Assembly: GCF_009833095.1 (NCBI RefSeq)
Contig: NZ_QRCB01000030.1
Coordinates: 1-64,000 of the forward strand
Reading direction: 5' to 3'
DNA from: Nitrosomonas sp. JL21
GTDB taxonomy: Bacteria > Pseudomonadota > Gammaproteobacteria > Burkholderiales > Nitrosomonadaceae
DNA length: 64,000 nt
Shown here: in pieces, positions 27,044-37,731 of the stretch
Numbering within the stretch: position 1 is the stretch's first letter
Layout of the letters: every line of letters starts with the position of its first letter
The notes under the pieces: generated by a model
Database searches by the model: none
What the model was told of the DNA's origin: nothing
What the model saw: only the letters and a program-made list of their open reading frames with translations
Translations under genes and position numbers: made by a program

Positions 27044-28171
27044 ATGCAAGAACCAAAGTCAATGGGGGTGGTGACCCCCCAGTATGTGCAGATCGTCAAA
27101 CCATTGCAGTTGAAAAGCGGGTACGTGCTCGATAGCTACCATCTGGTCTATGAAACCTATGGCCAGCTCAATGCAGCACGCTCCAATGCCGTGCTGATAT
27201 GTCATGCGCTGTCGGGCAACCATCATGTGGCCGGGATCTATGCCGACAAGGAAAAGAGTTCTGGCTGGTGGGATAACATGGTCGGACCAGGCAAACCGAT
27301 TGATACCGACCGTTTTTTTGTGATTGGTGTGAATAACCTGGGGGGCTGTCATGGCTCCACCGGCCCTGCGAGTATCGATACGCGGACAGGTAAGCCTTAC
27401 GGTGCGAGTTTTCCGATGGTGACGGTTGAGGATTGGGTGGAAACGCAAGCACAGCTTGCCGATCACCTGGGTATTGAACAATTTGCGGCGGTTGTCGGTG
27501 GCAGCCTTGGCGGCATGCAGGCGTTGCAATGGACGCTGGATTATCCGGAAAGAGTTCGCCATGCGGTGGTGGTTGCGGCAGCGGCAAAATTGACGGCGCA
27601 GAATATCGCCTTCAATGATGTGGCGCGCCAGGCGATCATGACCGATCAGGAATTCTATGGTGGCAATTTTTATGCTTATGACACCTTGCCAAGACGAGGC
27701 TTACGGTTGGCGCGCATGCTCGGGCATATCACCTATCTGTCGGATGATTCTATGGCGGCGAAATTCGGCCGCAGCTTGCGTAAAGGCGAACTTTCGTTCG
27801 GTTTCGATGTGGAATTTGAGATCGAATCCTATCTACGTTATCAAGGTGATAAATTCGCCGATTTGTTCGATGCCAACACTTATTTGCTGATGACCAAGGC
27901 GCTGGATTATTTCAATCCAGCTGACTCCTACAATGGCGATTTAAGCGCGGCTTTCCGCGTCGCGATGGCGAATTTCCTGATTGTGTCGTTCACATCCGAT
28001 TGGCGTTTTTCGCCGGAACGTTCGCGGGAAATTGTCAAAGCCTTGTTGGATAACAAAATCAATGTCAGCTACGCCGAAGTGACCACGACGCATGGCCACG
28101 ATTCATTTTTGATGGAGGCGCCGTATTACCATCAGCTTGTGCGCGCTTATATGGACAATATTTCTATTTGA
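27044..28171 (+). CDS. metX: Homoserine O-acyltransferase
   Basis: Acylates the hydroxyl of homoserine in methionine synthesis. A 375-residue alpha/beta-hydrolase-fold enzyme with nucleophile S154 in [10 protein letters not shown]319 in SDWRFSPER and H352 in THGHDSFLM as catalytic triad. Other family blocks are [14 protein letters not shown] and [11 protein letters not shown]. Whether acetyl- or succinyl-CoA is used cannot be settled by eye. The stop overlaps a possible TTG start of metW, and the two form the usual betaproteobacterial metX-metW operon. An in-frame ATG at 27062 is a possible shorter start. Confidence 0.93.
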   Translation: MQEPKSMGVVTPQYVQIVKPLQLKSGYVLDSYHLVYETYGQLNAARSNAVLICHALSGNHHVAGIYADKEKSSGWWDNMVGPGKPIDTDRFFVIGVNNLGGCHGSTGPASIDTRTGKPYGASFPMVTVEDWVETQAQLADHLGIEQFAAVVGGSLGGMQALQWTLDYPERVRHAVVVAAAAKLTAQNIAFNDVARQAIMTDQEFYGGNFYAYDTLPRRGLRLARMLGHITYLSDDSMAAKFGRSLRKGELSFGFDVEFEIESYLRYQGDKFADLFDANTYLLMTKALDYFNPADSYNGDLSAAFRVAMANFLIVSFTSDWRFSPERSREIVKALLDNKINVSYAEVTTTHGHDSFLMEAPYYHQLVRAYMDNISI

Positions 28172-28194
28172 ATGATCGAATTGACGAATCAACC

Positions 28195-28812
28195 ATGAAC
28201 GAGACCCTCAACCCTGCAACGAATACGTTACGACCCGACTTTGCTGCCATTGCCGAATGGATCAAGCCCGGCGCAAAAATATTGGACTTGGGCTGTGGCG
28301 ATGGCTCGTTGTTGCGCTATCTGCGCGATACGCGCGATGTCTTTGGCTATGGCGTGGAGATTGATGACGATAATCTGCTGAAATGTTTTCACAATGGCAT
28401 CAATGTCATCCAAAACGATCTGGAAGCTGGGTTGTCCGGTTTTGAATCGAATTCCTTCGATTATGTCATTTTGTCGCAAACCCTCCAGGCGATGCGCCAT
28501 ACCGAAGGCATTATTCAGGAAATGTTACGGGTAGGAAAGGAAGGCATCGTGTCATTTCCGAACTTTGGCTATTGGAGAAACCGCATGCAGGTGATCGCCG
28601 GACATATGCCGGTATCCGAGACACTGCCTTATTATTGGTACGATACGCCGAATATTCATTTGTGTACGCTCGGCGATTTCGAAGCGCTGTGCCACCAATG
28701 CAATGCCCGCATTCTAGAACGTCGCGTGCTGAGTGCACATAACCGTCCGGTTAATTTCTTCCCCAACTTGATGGGAATCCTGGCGTTTTACCGTTTCGAA
28801 CGGCGGACGTAG
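28195..28812 (+). CDS. metW: Methionine biosynthesis protein MetW
   Basis: A 205-residue SAM-methyltransferase-fold protein with motif I ILDLGCGDGSLL and the family blocks RVGKEGIVSFPNFGYW and LPYYWYDTPNIHLCT. It works with MetX in methionine synthesis; partner activation is reported for the family, its own methyl acceptor is not clear. Start set at ATG 28195, matching the family's usual beginning just before LRPDF; a TTG at 28168 that overlaps the metX stop is an alternative. It converges on the DUF455 gene with a 22-bp gap. Confidence 0.92.
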   Translation: MNETLNPATNTLRPDFAAIAEWIKPGAKILDLGCGDGSLLRYLRDTRDVFGYGVEIDDDNLLKCFHNGINVIQNDLEAGLSGFESNSFDYVILSQTLQAMRHTEGIIQEMLRVGKEGIVSFPNFGYWRNRMQVIAGHMPVSETLPYYWYDTPNIHLCTLGDFEALCHQCNARILERRVLSAHNRPVNFFPNLMGILAFYRFERRT

Positions 28813-28834
28813 CAACACTTTATTTTGGAAGATC

Positions 28835-29665
28835 TCAGGTTGAAGAGCGTGCAGCATTGGTTGCGAGACATTGCACATGTTCAAGCGCGCGCAGTTCCGC
28901 GGCGGTGAATCCCGCTTGTTGCCGGGCTTCGTAATGAAAAGGGCCGGCTATTTGCCCGCTGAAATGTTGAATGGCCAGTTCGCAAAAGGTATGCTCAGGA
29001 TCCAGTCCACGCTCCCGACAAAGATAATTGAACCAGCGCGAGCCGATTGCCACGTGGCCGATTTCATCGCATAGGATGATTTCCAAAATCGCCACGGTTT
29101 TTTCGTCACCGACCTGTTGCAGGCGTTTGATGATGCCAGGCGTGACGTCCAGTCCGCGTGCTTCAAGAACGCGTGGTACGAGCGCCATGCGCATCAATGG
29201 ATCAGTCGCTGTGCGCACAGCCATCTCCCATAAGCCATTGTGAGCGGGCCAATCGGCGTAGTCATATCCCAGCGCATTGAGCCGTTCACGCAATAATTCA
29301 AAGTGATGCGCTTCTTCAGTCGCCACAGCCACCCAGTCGCTATAAAATTGCTTAGGTAGATCGCGGAAACGATAGACCGCATCCCATGCCAAGTTGATCG
29401 CGTTGAATTCAATATGCGCAATCGCATGAATCAATATGGCCAGTCCGTCCGCAGCGCCCAGCCTGCGTTTGGGCACTTTACTCGGCAGCACTAATACCAG
29501 TTTGCTTGGGCGGCCCGGCTCCGCGATCGGCTTGGGTTGATCGGGCGCATGCAGAGAAAGCAAACCCTTATCCCATGCCTGGGCGGTTTGCCGAGTCAGC
29601 GCTATTTTTTCACTGATCCCGCAAGCGTTCACACATCGATCGGCGGCTTCAAATAAAGAATTCAT
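28835..29665 (-). CDS. DUF455 ferritin-like protein
   Basis: A 276-residue protein of the DUF455 family, a ferritin-like helical bundle. Likely diiron ligands are visible in order: AHIEFNAINLAWD, ATEEAHHFELL, RVLEARGLD and LCDEIGHVAIG. The fold resembles MiaE-type hydroxylases, but the substrate is unknown. Cytosolic. It lies 28 bp downstream of the CheB/CheR hybrid and could be on the same transcript. Confidence 0.85.
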   Translation of the reverse strand: MNSLFEAADRCVNACGISEKIALTRQTAQAWDKGLLSLHAPDQPKPIAEPGRPSKLVLVLPSKVPKRRLGAADGLAILIHAIAHIEFNAINLAWDAVYRFRDLPKQFYSDWVAVATEEAHHFELLRERLNALGYDYADWPAHNGLWEMAVRTATDPLMRMALVPRVLEARGLDVTPGIIKRLQQVGDEKTVAILEIILCDEIGHVAIGSRWFNYLCRERGLDPEHTFCELAIQHFSGQIAGPFHYEARQQAGFTAAELRALEHVQCLATNAARSST

Positions 29666-29693
29666 GGATCAGTAAATGGAGTGAATGACCTGG

Positions 29694-32600
29694 TCAGGAT
29701 TTATTGAAGGAATTAAATAGCAAACGATATTTTTCCTCGCTCTCGCACAGCGCACGCTCAGCACGTTTGCGTTCAGTAATGTCGTCGAAAATCACCGCGA
29801 TAAGACGGCTACATGCATCACCGACACGATTGGCATTCGTATAATACCAGCGATCCAAATCAGCGTTATAGTCTTCACGAAGCTCAGGAACGCCGGTCGA
29901 TGACACGCGATCATAATATTCAAACCAGTAATCCTCAAAATCCGGCATTAACTCCCGGACGCTCTGCCCAGGGTTCGGTTGAAAGCCGGTCAAACACGCG
30001 AAAGCTTTATTGACTTCGCGATAAAGGAGATCGACCAGCCGGCCTTCATCGTCTCTCACCGTTTCGATAATCGCAAATCCTGTGTTAATGGATTCAAACA
30101 ACGACCGATATTTCTCTTCGCTCTCGCGCAGCGCCGATTCGGCCTTTTTACGCTCGGCTTCACGTTCTCCCAAGCGGATTTCGGTGCGCCGGCGTTCGAT
30201 AAGATGGGCGGCCAGACCGGCATATAAGTCAGCCCACCCCAGTTCCCGCTCTGTCGGAATATGTGGCTCTCGGAAATGCACTGTCAGCACGCCCTGCAGT
30301 TCTTCATGGCGTGTTTTCAGCGGGGAACTGATGGCAGCTTTGTAATTGAGCGCTGCGGCAGTTGAAGCATGATCTGCAAATTGTGAATCCGATGTGAGAT
30401 CGGTGACCACAATTCGGTGGCCAGTCCGAATTGTGGCAGCGCAGGTGGAATGAAAATCGCGGTCGATGGGGGGAATGGACGACAGGAGATCCAGACCAAA
30501 CCCGCGTGTGGCAATGTAGCGCAAAACACCGGTTTCCGGATCATGAATTTGGATAGTGCCCTTATCCGCGCCGTGCAGACTAATGGCAGTATCCAGTACT
30601 TGGTAGAGCGCATCAGAGACATCCTTGCTGGATAGCAACTGATCAGACAACTCGCGCAGGCGAGAGATAGCATCCAGCTCCTCAGCGAGCGCCTCCTCGG
30701 CCTTTTTTTGTTCTGTAATATCCGCAAAAGTAATCGCAACACCTTTGATTTTTCCCTCAACACTAAAAGGCCTTATTTGGCGCTGATACCATTTGCCGGA
30801 CTCTGTCTCGACTTCACTTTCCCGGCTTGCCTTGCCTTCCAATACAGCTTGGGCATCGGATAAAAATTTAGAATCTTTGAATTTGGGTCTCAAATCTGCA
30901 ATCCGGCGACCTGTATCACTTTCATATAAGGGAAAAAGTTTTTTCATGGCCGGCGTAAACCAACGCACACGCAAACCTTGATCAAGAAAAAGCGTCATTA
31001 CCGCACCGCTCGTCAGGATATGACGTTGCGTTTCAAGCTCTTCAACGTTGATGCTCAGTTGCTGATTGATCCGTGTGATTTCGTCGTTGCTGATATTGAG
31101 CTGATCATTAACCGTGCGCAATTCTTCGTTAAGCGCCTGCAATTCTTCACGAGAAGCATCCAGTTCTCCCATTGAAATGCGCAAAGCCTCGTTCCATTTT
31201 CCATTTTTATCTTCATCAGAGAAATTAGAGTTAGCATTTCTATCGGCGGATAGAAAGGAAATGAGAAGCCTTAAAGAACCATTTTCTCCCTGCGTAATAG
31301 GTGTAAGCATCAATCGTGCAGTAATAATTCCCTTACTTGACGATTGCAGCTCGCCTTCGATTGTTGTGGCGCATTGTTCAAGCAGCACGAATTTTCCACT
31401 GACCCTTATCCTCTCTCGCAAAGCCAACGGCACCATCTGGAGCAGATTGTACGTTGGCTGACCCGCAGGCAGTTTCAGAAATCCCTCTGTGCTTCCATGA
31501 ATACGTAACACATTGAATTGCTCATCAACTAAAACGGATGGAAGATCGAATGTCTCGACAAGTGCCCTGTGAGCATTTTCTGCTGCCGAAATACGGCCTG
31601 TCTGGCGATCCAATCGCTTCTGCAACCGTTTTGGAAAGTTAACTTCCGCATCATAAAAAACCCCTGTTTTGCGATAAATACGCAATGCCGGAGATACTGC
31701 CTCAAATCCAGATTGCTTCGGTGAAAGAGACTCACCCTTGCCAAGAAATAAATATCCCCCAGGACGTAAAGCTGAATGCAAGAGATAAAGAACCTGTGTA
31801 ATTGCACTCGGCTCTAGATAGATAAGCAAGTTACGGCATGTAATGAGATCGAGAGATGAAAATGGCGGGTCCGCCAGCAGGTTTTGCGGCGCAAACACCA
31901 TTTTTTCTCGTAATGCTTTTTTCACCCGGTAACCGCCATCAACCGTGTAAAAATAATCTGACTTCAACTCTTCGGGAATAGCGTTCCCCGCATTGGCAGA
32001 AAAAATTCCTTGACTGGCCCGGGTAACGATTTCTGCCGAGGTATCAGTTGCAAAAATCTGAAAATCGATGGATGTGGATAACTTCTTATTTTCCTCATTC
32101 ATCAACATAGCCAATGAATAAGCCTCTTCCCCTGTTGAGCAAGCAGGTGTCCACGCGCGAATAACATCAGTCGCATTTGCAACCGAAAAAAGCTCATGCA
32201 ACACATCCTGCTTCAGCACATTCCATGCGTCCTCATCCCGGAAGAAAGACGTTACATGAATAGGAATTTTATGGATCAGTATTTCCAGCTCTACGACATC
32301 ATCGGCTAGCAAAGCTTCATAGTCATTTAAATGATGGATCTGCCGCGCCTGCATCCGCCGATGCACACGCCACATGAGCGGTGCCAATTTATAACCTGTT
32401 AAATCAAATCCGGCATGACGATAAATATGATCGGCAATACGCTGCATTGTCTCCAACATATTACTGGTCCAGGCGGCTGTACCATTGAGTCTTTTATAAT
32501 CTGGGTTCGGACACGCATATAACTCAAGTGCAATATCCACTATCGGAAGAATATGATTCGCCATACCCGTTTCGATAACCGCGAGCGGCATACTGTCAAA

Positions 32601-33098
32601 CTCTGCGGTTGTGGGATCTTGAACGATGACCACTCCACCCGCTTGTCGTACACACAACGCACCCGCTGCACCATCCGATCCACTGCCTGAAAGGATGACG
32701 GCTGCCGCATATTTGCTTTTGTCACGCGCCAGACTTTCAAACAAAATATCGATGGTGTTGTTGCCAGCATGTGCGGAAGCCATCATAGGCCGACAGCGTA
32801 AAATACCATTTTCAATGGTCAATATATTTCCTGGCTTCGCGACATACACATGATCAGTCGCGGGAATAACGTCATCATCTGCGTCCTGAACGGTAAGCGT
32901 CGTGGACTTGGCGATCAGGCTTACCAGACGGCTCGGCTTTTCAGGTTGCAAGTGTTGTACAACAATAAAAGCAAGTCCATGACTTGGCACCAGAGTTTTA
33001 AACAAACTGAGCAGCGCTTCAACGCCGCCAGCCGATGCACCAATCGCTACAATAAAAGGATTAGGAAATTCCGATTTTTTCTTTAGTATTTTGGGCAT
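29694..33098 (-). CDS. CheB/CheR fusion with PAS and GAF domains, C-terminally truncated
   Basis: A 1134-residue hybrid. An N-terminal CheB methylesterase domain has Ser22 (AIGASAGG), His49 (VVQHLQ) and Asp142 (GSGSDGAAG) as its triad. A CheR methyltransferase domain follows (about 210-480) with TPACSTGEEAYSLAML, FATDTSAEIVTRAS and CRNLLIYLEP. Then come a PAS-like segment, a long coiled coil (about 640-690, REELQALNEELRTVNDQL), a PAS domain, a GAF domain (about 825-975) and another PAS domain. The protein ends at SEEKYRLLFNSFNKS, which is the first turn of yet another PAS domain. Relatives commonly continue into a histidine kinase, so the C-terminus looks lost. ATG at 33098 preferred over GTG at 33104. 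No chemotaxis genes are nearby. Confidence 0.88.
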   Translation of the reverse strand: MPKILKKKSEFPNPFIVAIGASAGGVEALLSLFKTLVPSHGLAFIVVQHLQPEKPSRLVSLIAKSTTLTVQDADDDVIPATDHVYVAKPGNILTIENGILRCRPMMASAHAGNNTIDILFESLARDKSKYAAAVILSGSGSDGAAGALCVRQAGGVVIVQDPTTAEFDSMPLAVIETGMANHILPIVDIALELYACPNPDYKRLNGTAAWTSNMLETMQRIADHIYRHAGFDLTGYKLAPLMWRVHRRMQARQIHHLNDYEALLADDVVELEILIHKIPIHVTSFFRDEDAWNVLKQDVLHELFSVANATDVIRAWTPACSTGEEAYSLAMLMNEENKKLSTSIDFQIFATDTSAEIVTRASQGIFSANAGNAIPEELKSDYFYTVDGGYRVKKALREKMVFAPQNLLADPPFSSLDLITCRNLLIYLEPSAITQVLYLLHSALRPGGYLFLGKGESLSPKQSGFEAVSPALRIYRKTGVFYDAEVNFPKRLQKRLDRQTGRISAAENAHRALVETFDLPSVLVDEQFNVLRIHGSTEGFLKLPAGQPTYNLLQMVPLALRERIRVSGKFVLLEQCATTIEGELQSSSKGIITARLMLTPITQGENGSLRLLISFLSADRNANSNFSDEDKNGKWNEALRISMGELDASREELQALNEELRTVNDQLNISNDEITRINQQLSINVEELETQRHILTSGAVMTLFLDQGLRVRWFTPAMKKLFPLYESDTGRRIADLRPKFKDSKFLSDAQAVLEGKASRESEVETESGKWYQRQIRPFSVEGKIKGVAITFADITEQKKAEEALAEELDAISRLRELSDQLLSSKDVSDALYQVLDTAISLHGADKGTIQIHDPETGVLRYIATRGFGLDLLSSIPPIDRDFHSTCAATIRTGHRIVVTDLTSDSQFADHASTAAALNYKAAISSPLKTRHEELQGVLTVHFREPHIPTERELGWADLYAGLAAHLIERRRTEIRLGEREAERKKAESALRESEEKYRSLFESINTGFAIIETVRDDEGRLVDLLYREVNKAFACLTGFQPNPGQSVRELMPDFEDYWFEYYDRVSSTGVPELREDYNADLDRWYYTNANRVGDACSRLIAVIFDDITERKRAERALCESEEKYRLLFNSFNKS

Positions 33099-33372
33099 AT
33101 GCACTGCCTATGCATATCTTGAAAGGCCAACACGCGTGTGTACCATTTTGCGCTCCGTACTAGAAATCCTGAATACGTTCAATATGTCAAATCTAATGGC
33201 GTTAACCTAATCTCTATTCATCAGATAGAACAGCTTGTTTTGCATGTCATCATATAAATTTGGATTAATGGCTGACTAGAATGTTCATTTACGTTGCAGG
33301 ACATGGAGAACAGTCGTTGTTGCCCAAGCGTGTAGTAACCTGAGCAAATCAAAGATCAAGATATTCGAGTGA

Positions 33373-36300
33373 TCAAGTGGCAACACGACTGCTATTTTTT
33401 CTGTGAATCAGGAAATAAACCACCGGTATGACCAGCAACGAAAACAGCGTTGAGGCAAAAATACCGAAGATAAAACTCCAGGCCAATCCGGAGAAGATCG
33501 GATCGAGAATGATCACGAAGGCGCCGAGCATCGCTGCGCCGGCGGTCAGGAAAATAGGACGCAGGCGGATTGCGCCGGCTTCGATCAGGGCATCCGGCAG
33601 AGTGATTCCTTCCCGGGAACGAATACGTTCGATGAAATCGACCAGAATAATGGAATTGCGCACGACGATTCCGGCCAGGGCGATCATGCCGATCATGGCC
33701 GTGGCGGTGAAATAGATCGGATTGGGATAGCCTTCGATCGGCGATGCCATGACCAGGTTGAGTAACCAGAAGCCAGGCATGATGCCGATGATCGTCAGCG
33801 GTATCGCGATCATCATCACCAGCGGCATCGTCAGCGAGGCGGTCTGGCCGACCAGCAGGATATAGATCATGATGAGCGCGGCTGCAAAGGCAAGGCCGAG
33901 GTCGCGAAAAACATCCACGGTGATTTTCCATTCGCCTTCTCCCGCGAGTTCCACGCTGTAGCCTTCCGGCAATGGCCGTTCGGCCAGAATATCCTGCAGA
34001 TCAAAGATGGCCTCCACTGGACTGCGCCCTGCCATGTCGGCCACGACAAAATTTACCCGCTGCAAGTTCTTGTGATAGACAGGTTGATCTGTGTGCAACT
34101 GCACAGGCGTGACGATTTCACTCAACGGAATCAGATGACCCTGCGCGTTTTTTACCCGCAACGCCAGCAGATCGGAAACGGAAGAACGTAGCGTACGTGG
34201 CAGTTGCAGCACGATTTCAAGCGGTCTGCGCTCGGTGTCTGAGTGCACGATACCCACCACATGCCCGGCAGCAGCTATGCGCAGCGCTTCCGCAACCTGC
34301 GCCGTATTGATACCAGCCAAAGCGGCTTTTTCGCGATTGATCCGGAAATGAATCTTGTTATGGGATGCTTCCGAAAAATCATCCACATCGACAACACCCT
34401 CGATCGTTTCGATATCGCCGCGTACACGTTTGGTGACCTGCATCAGGTCCGCAGTGCTGGCTTCGGGTGGGCCATAGATTTCGGCGACCACACTGGCCAA
34501 CACGGGCGGGCCGGGTGGGATTTCAACGATTTTCAGGTTGGCGCCGTATTGTTTGCCTATTTTTTCCACTTCAGGCCGGATGCGCAGCGCGATTTCATGT
34601 GATTGCTGTGCGCGCATGTCCTTGGGCAGTAAGTTAATCCGGACATCGCCCATATAACCGCCATTGCGCAGATAATAGCGGCGTACCATGCCATTGAAAT
34701 CCTTCGGTGAAGGCACGCCGGTATACGTTTGATAATCGGTCACTTCATTGACAATGGCCAGATAGCTTCCTAGCGCTCGCGCAACTTCGTCGGTTTGTTC
34801 CAGCGTTGAGCCGCGCGGCATGTCAATCACAATCTGCAACTCGTTTTTGTTATCGAACGGCAGCAGTTTCAGCGGAACGGCGCGGGTAACCGCCAGCATG
34901 ACCGACATTCCAAAGGCAACTAAAACGATCAGTAAGAAGACCCAGGCCCGGCGGGGCGTCACCAGCAGCGGGTACAGTATGGCGTGATAACTGCGGTAAA
35001 TCAGCGTTTGCTTGAAGTCCTCGGGGGCTTCATGCTGCGGTTTGTGGTAATCGCTTTGCAACAGCTTATAGCTGGCCCAGGGCGTGACGGTAAAGGCCAC
35101 GATCAGCGAAATGAGCATGGCTACGGGCACATTGAAGGCCATCGGCGCCATGTACGGACCCATCATGCCGGTAATGAAGAACATCGGTAGGAATGAAACG
35201 ATAACGGTAAACGTGGCCAGAATGGTCGGGGGCCTGACTTCCTCGACGGCTGTCAGCAGGGCAGCCAGCGGTGATTCCTTGCGCATTTGATAGTGGCGGT
35301 GAATATTTTCGACATCGACGATCGGGTCATCCACCAACAGACCCAAAGACAGAATCAGTGCAAACAACGTGACCCGGTTGATCGTGTATCCGATCAGATA
35401 ATCGAACAGCAACGTCAACGCCAGCGTCATCGGCACTGCAATTGACACGATGAATGCCTCTTTCGGCCCGAGCGAGAATGCCAGTAACGCCATGATGATC
35501 ACGATGGCAAAACCCAGATGTTTCACGAGTTCGTTGACCTTGTGATTGGCGGTTTCGCCGTAGTTCCGCGTCACCGTCAGCAAAACATCCTGCGGCACGG
35601 TCGTGCCGTGCAGCTTACTGGCCATTGCCAGCACATCATTCGCCACTGTGACGGCATTGCTGCCTTTGCGCTTGGCAATGGCGATCGTCACCATCTGGCG
35701 TTCCTGTCCGGCCTGAGGCTGCGCACCGGATGCCCGGCCCGCCGTGACCATATTCTCCACCGCGGGACCGAAGCCAATGCGCGTGTAATGACTGACATCG
35801 GCCGGGCCGTCGATGATACGCGCGACATCGCGCAGATAAACTGGCCGGTTGTTGACGCTTTTGATGACGATGGCCTCGACTTCCGTTGCTGAGCTGAAAT
35901 GTGGGCCAGCTTCCAGTAACATTTCCCGGTTGCCGCGTTCAAAACTGCCAGCCTGCAGATTGACATTGGTTTCGGCCAGTGCCCGCGCAATTTCGTTTAA
36001 GCTGACGTCATGTGCGGTCAATCGTGCAGGGTCGGCGTAGACTGACACGCGCCGCTGTTCACCGCCGACCACCCAGCTTTTGCCGACATCGTCGATCCCC
36101 CTGAACGCAACGATCAGTTCATCCGCAATGCGGCGCAAGGCCATGGAATCAAACTGACTGTTTTGCGACGACAGCGTCAACAAGACGATAGGCACATTGT
36201 CGATTTCGACCGGATTCACCTTCCAGCCGGTAACTCCCGGCGGAATCAGATGTTGATTGGACAACAACGTATTCCACGTTTTGATCAGACTGTTCTCGTA

Positions 36301-36639
36301 ATTCTGGCCGACGTAGTAACGTACAGTGATCACCGCCGCTCCAGGCCGGGATACGGAATACACATATTCCACGCCTGCGACCTGCTTCAGCAAAACCTCA
36401 AGCGGTGTAGCAGCCAGCTTTTCCACTTCCTCACTCGAAGCACCGGGATACTCCAGCAATACATCCATCACCGGCACGACGATTTGCGGATCTTCTTCAC
36501 GCGGCGTCAGTATCAGCGCCATCGCGCCCGCCAGCATCGACATGATCAGAAACAGTATCGAAAGCTGGGAAGTCGTGAAAACATTGACGATCCGGATCGT
36601 CAGCCCATGTTTGACGCTCGGTTCCGGGAGATTATCCAT
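33373..36639 (-). CDS. RND efflux pump, inner-membrane permease
   Basis: A 1088-residue RND permease of the AcrB/MexB/CzcA superfamily: helix 1 (TSQLSILFLIMSMLAGAMA), first periplasmic block with EYPGASSEEVEKLAATPLE, helix 4 region ILSLGLLVDDPIVDVENI with the proton-relay Asp pair, and a second half ending in IRLRPIFLTAGAAMLGAF. An open frame upstream to 36840 overlaps the preceding gene; the ATG at 36639 overlaps its stop (TAATG) and is the real start. The sequence does not look like the CzcA metal group, so organic or sulfur-containing substrates are as likely as metals. Last gene of the SQR-DUF2892-OMF-MFP-RND run. Confidence 0.92.
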   Translation of the reverse strand: MDNLPEPSVKHGLTIRIVNVFTTSQLSILFLIMSMLAGAMALILTPREEDPQIVVPVMDVLLEYPGASSEEVEKLAATPLEVLLKQVAGVEYVYSVSRPGAAVITVRYYVGQNYENSLIKTWNTLLSNQHLIPPGVTGWKVNPVEIDNVPIVLLTLSSQNSQFDSMALRRIADELIVAFRGIDDVGKSWVVGGEQRRVSVYADPARLTAHDVSLNEIARALAETNVNLQAGSFERGNREMLLEAGPHFSSATEVEAIVIKSVNNRPVYLRDVARIIDGPADVSHYTRIGFGPAVENMVTAGRASGAQPQAGQERQMVTIAIAKRKGSNAVTVANDVLAMASKLHGTTVPQDVLLTVTRNYGETANHKVNELVKHLGFAIVIIMALLAFSLGPKEAFIVSIAVPMTLALTLLFDYLIGYTINRVTLFALILSLGLLVDDPIVDVENIHRHYQMRKESPLAALLTAVEEVRPPTILATFTVIVSFLPMFFITGMMGPYMAPMAFNVPVAMLISLIVAFTVTPWASYKLLQSDYHKPQHEAPEDFKQTLIYRSYHAILYPLLVTPRRAWVFLLIVLVAFGMSVMLAVTRAVPLKLLPFDNKNELQIVIDMPRGSTLEQTDEVARALGSYLAIVNEVTDYQTYTGVPSPKDFNGMVRRYYLRNGGYMGDVRINLLPKDMRAQQSHEIALRIRPEVEKIGKQYGANLKIVEIPPGPPVLASVVAEIYGPPEASTADLMQVTKRVRGDIETIEGVVDVDDFSEASHNKIHFRINREKAALAGINTAQVAEALRIAAAGHVVGIVHSDTERRPLEIVLQLPRTLRSSVSDLLALRVKNAQGHLIPLSEIVTPVQLHTDQPVYHKNLQRVNFVVADMAGRSPVEAIFDLQDILAERPLPEGYSVELAGEGEWKITVDVFRDLGLAFAAALIMIYILLVGQTASLTMPLVMMIAIPLTIIGIMPGFWLLNLVMASPIEGYPNPIYFTATAMIGMIALAGIVVRNSIILVDFIERIRSREGITLPDALIEAGAIRLRPIFLTAGAAMLGAFVIILDPIFSGLAWSFIFGIFASTLFSLLVIPVVYFLIHRKNSSRVAT

Positions 36640-37721
36640 TACCGCATGTGCCGGGGATCGGCGATGATGGTTTCGCCGACCCGCAAGCCTGAAATGACCT
36701 CGATCCGGTCGCCGAAGGTTTTGCCCGTTCGGATATGACGTGCGATTTGCCGTCCATCCGCCAACACTCTGACGATTTCGAGTTGGCCGAGATATTGCAC
36801 GGCACTGGCGGGTATCAGCAATGCCACATGCTCGTCGCAAGCCTGTTGAAGCCAGCCGAAATATCCTGGTTTCAAACCTTCGATGGCTGGTAATGCGATT
36901 TTGATCAATTGCGAGTGTGAGTGCGCATCGATTTCTGGAATGATTTCATCGATCGTGGCGCTAAAAATTTGACTGAAGGTGTCGATTCGTACCGCTGCAC
37001 CTTCACCGGATTGAAATGCGCCGGCACAGGCGGCCGGCACTTCAACTTCAAGCCTGAGGCTGCGCGGTGCCTGTAGGGTTACGATCGGAACACCGGGCAT
37101 TCCCATATCTCCTGGCTGTTTCAATCGCTTGACTATGGTGCCGTCAAAAGGTGCCAGCAAAACGGTGTCGGCCAATCGCGCCCTGATTTCATTCAACATG
37201 CTGCTTGCTTGATGGGCGCGTGCCTGTGCTTCCTTTGCCAGTGCAACCGCAGCGTCATGGTTCGCACGTGTTGCCGCCTCCTTTTCATACAGGCCGCTGA
37301 TCCGCTGTTGATCCGCGCTGGCGCGGTTTGCCTGAGCATTTGCGCCGGTCAGCGCAGCAAGCGCTGCTTTCTCCTGCGCTCTCAGATCGCGCTCGTCAAG
37401 ACGCGCAATGACATCGCCTTTTTTGACGGCGTCTCCGGCGTGGACTTTGATGTCGAGAATCCGGGCTGTCAATCTGGGCGCAATATCAGCAACGGTTCTC
37501 GACTTCACGACGCCCGGCCAGGACAAGACGTCGCCGACCTGCTGCGCGGTAACCGTGGCGGTATGAAAGGTGTGGGTTTCGTCCGGCTGCGGGCTCGTAC
37601 CAGGCGACACTTTGCCGATAAAACCGCCCTGCATATAGATCAGCAGCACGATCAGGGTCAGCGTTACGACAACAATCGTGATGATTCTTTTGGGTATTTG
37701 TCGTTCATGGCTCAAAGACAT
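36639..37721 (-). CDS. RND efflux membrane fusion protein
   Basis: A 360-residue HlyD/AcrA-type adaptor. The N-terminus has one hydrophobic anchor (IITIVVVTLTLIVLLIYM). It is followed by a lipoyl-like half motif (HAGDAVKKGDVIARLDERDL), an alpha-helical hairpin (about 100-190, rich in Ala, Gln and Glu), then the second lipoyl half (LLAPFDGTIVKRLKQPGD) and a beta barrel. It bridges the RND permease and the outer-membrane factor. AAAGGA is 6 nt before the ATG. Overlaps the RND start by one base. Confidence 0.9.
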   Translation of the reverse strand: MSLSHERQIPKRIITIVVVTLTLIVLLIYMQGGFIGKVSPGTSPQPDETHTFHTATVTAQQVGDVLSWPGVVKSRTVADIAPRLTARILDIKVHAGDAVKKGDVIARLDERDLRAQEKAALAALTGANAQANRASADQQRISGLYEKEAATRANHDAAVALAKEAQARAHQASSMLNEIRARLADTVLLAPFDGTIVKRLKQPGDMGMPGVPIVTLQAPRSLRLEVEVPAACAGAFQSGEGAAVRIDTFSQIFSATIDEIIPEIDAHSHSQLIKIALPAIEGLKPGYFGWLQQACDEHVALLIPASAVQYLGQLEIVRVLADGRQIARHIRTGKTFGDRIEVISGLRVGETIIADPRHMR

Positions 37722-37731
37722 AGGTAGTCCT

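Noticed and set aside
36640-36840. N-terminal extension of the RND permease frame
   Set aside because: It overlaps the fusion protein coding region, lacks a membrane signal and has an Arg-rich shadow-like composition; the ATG overlapping the fusion protein stop is the natural start.
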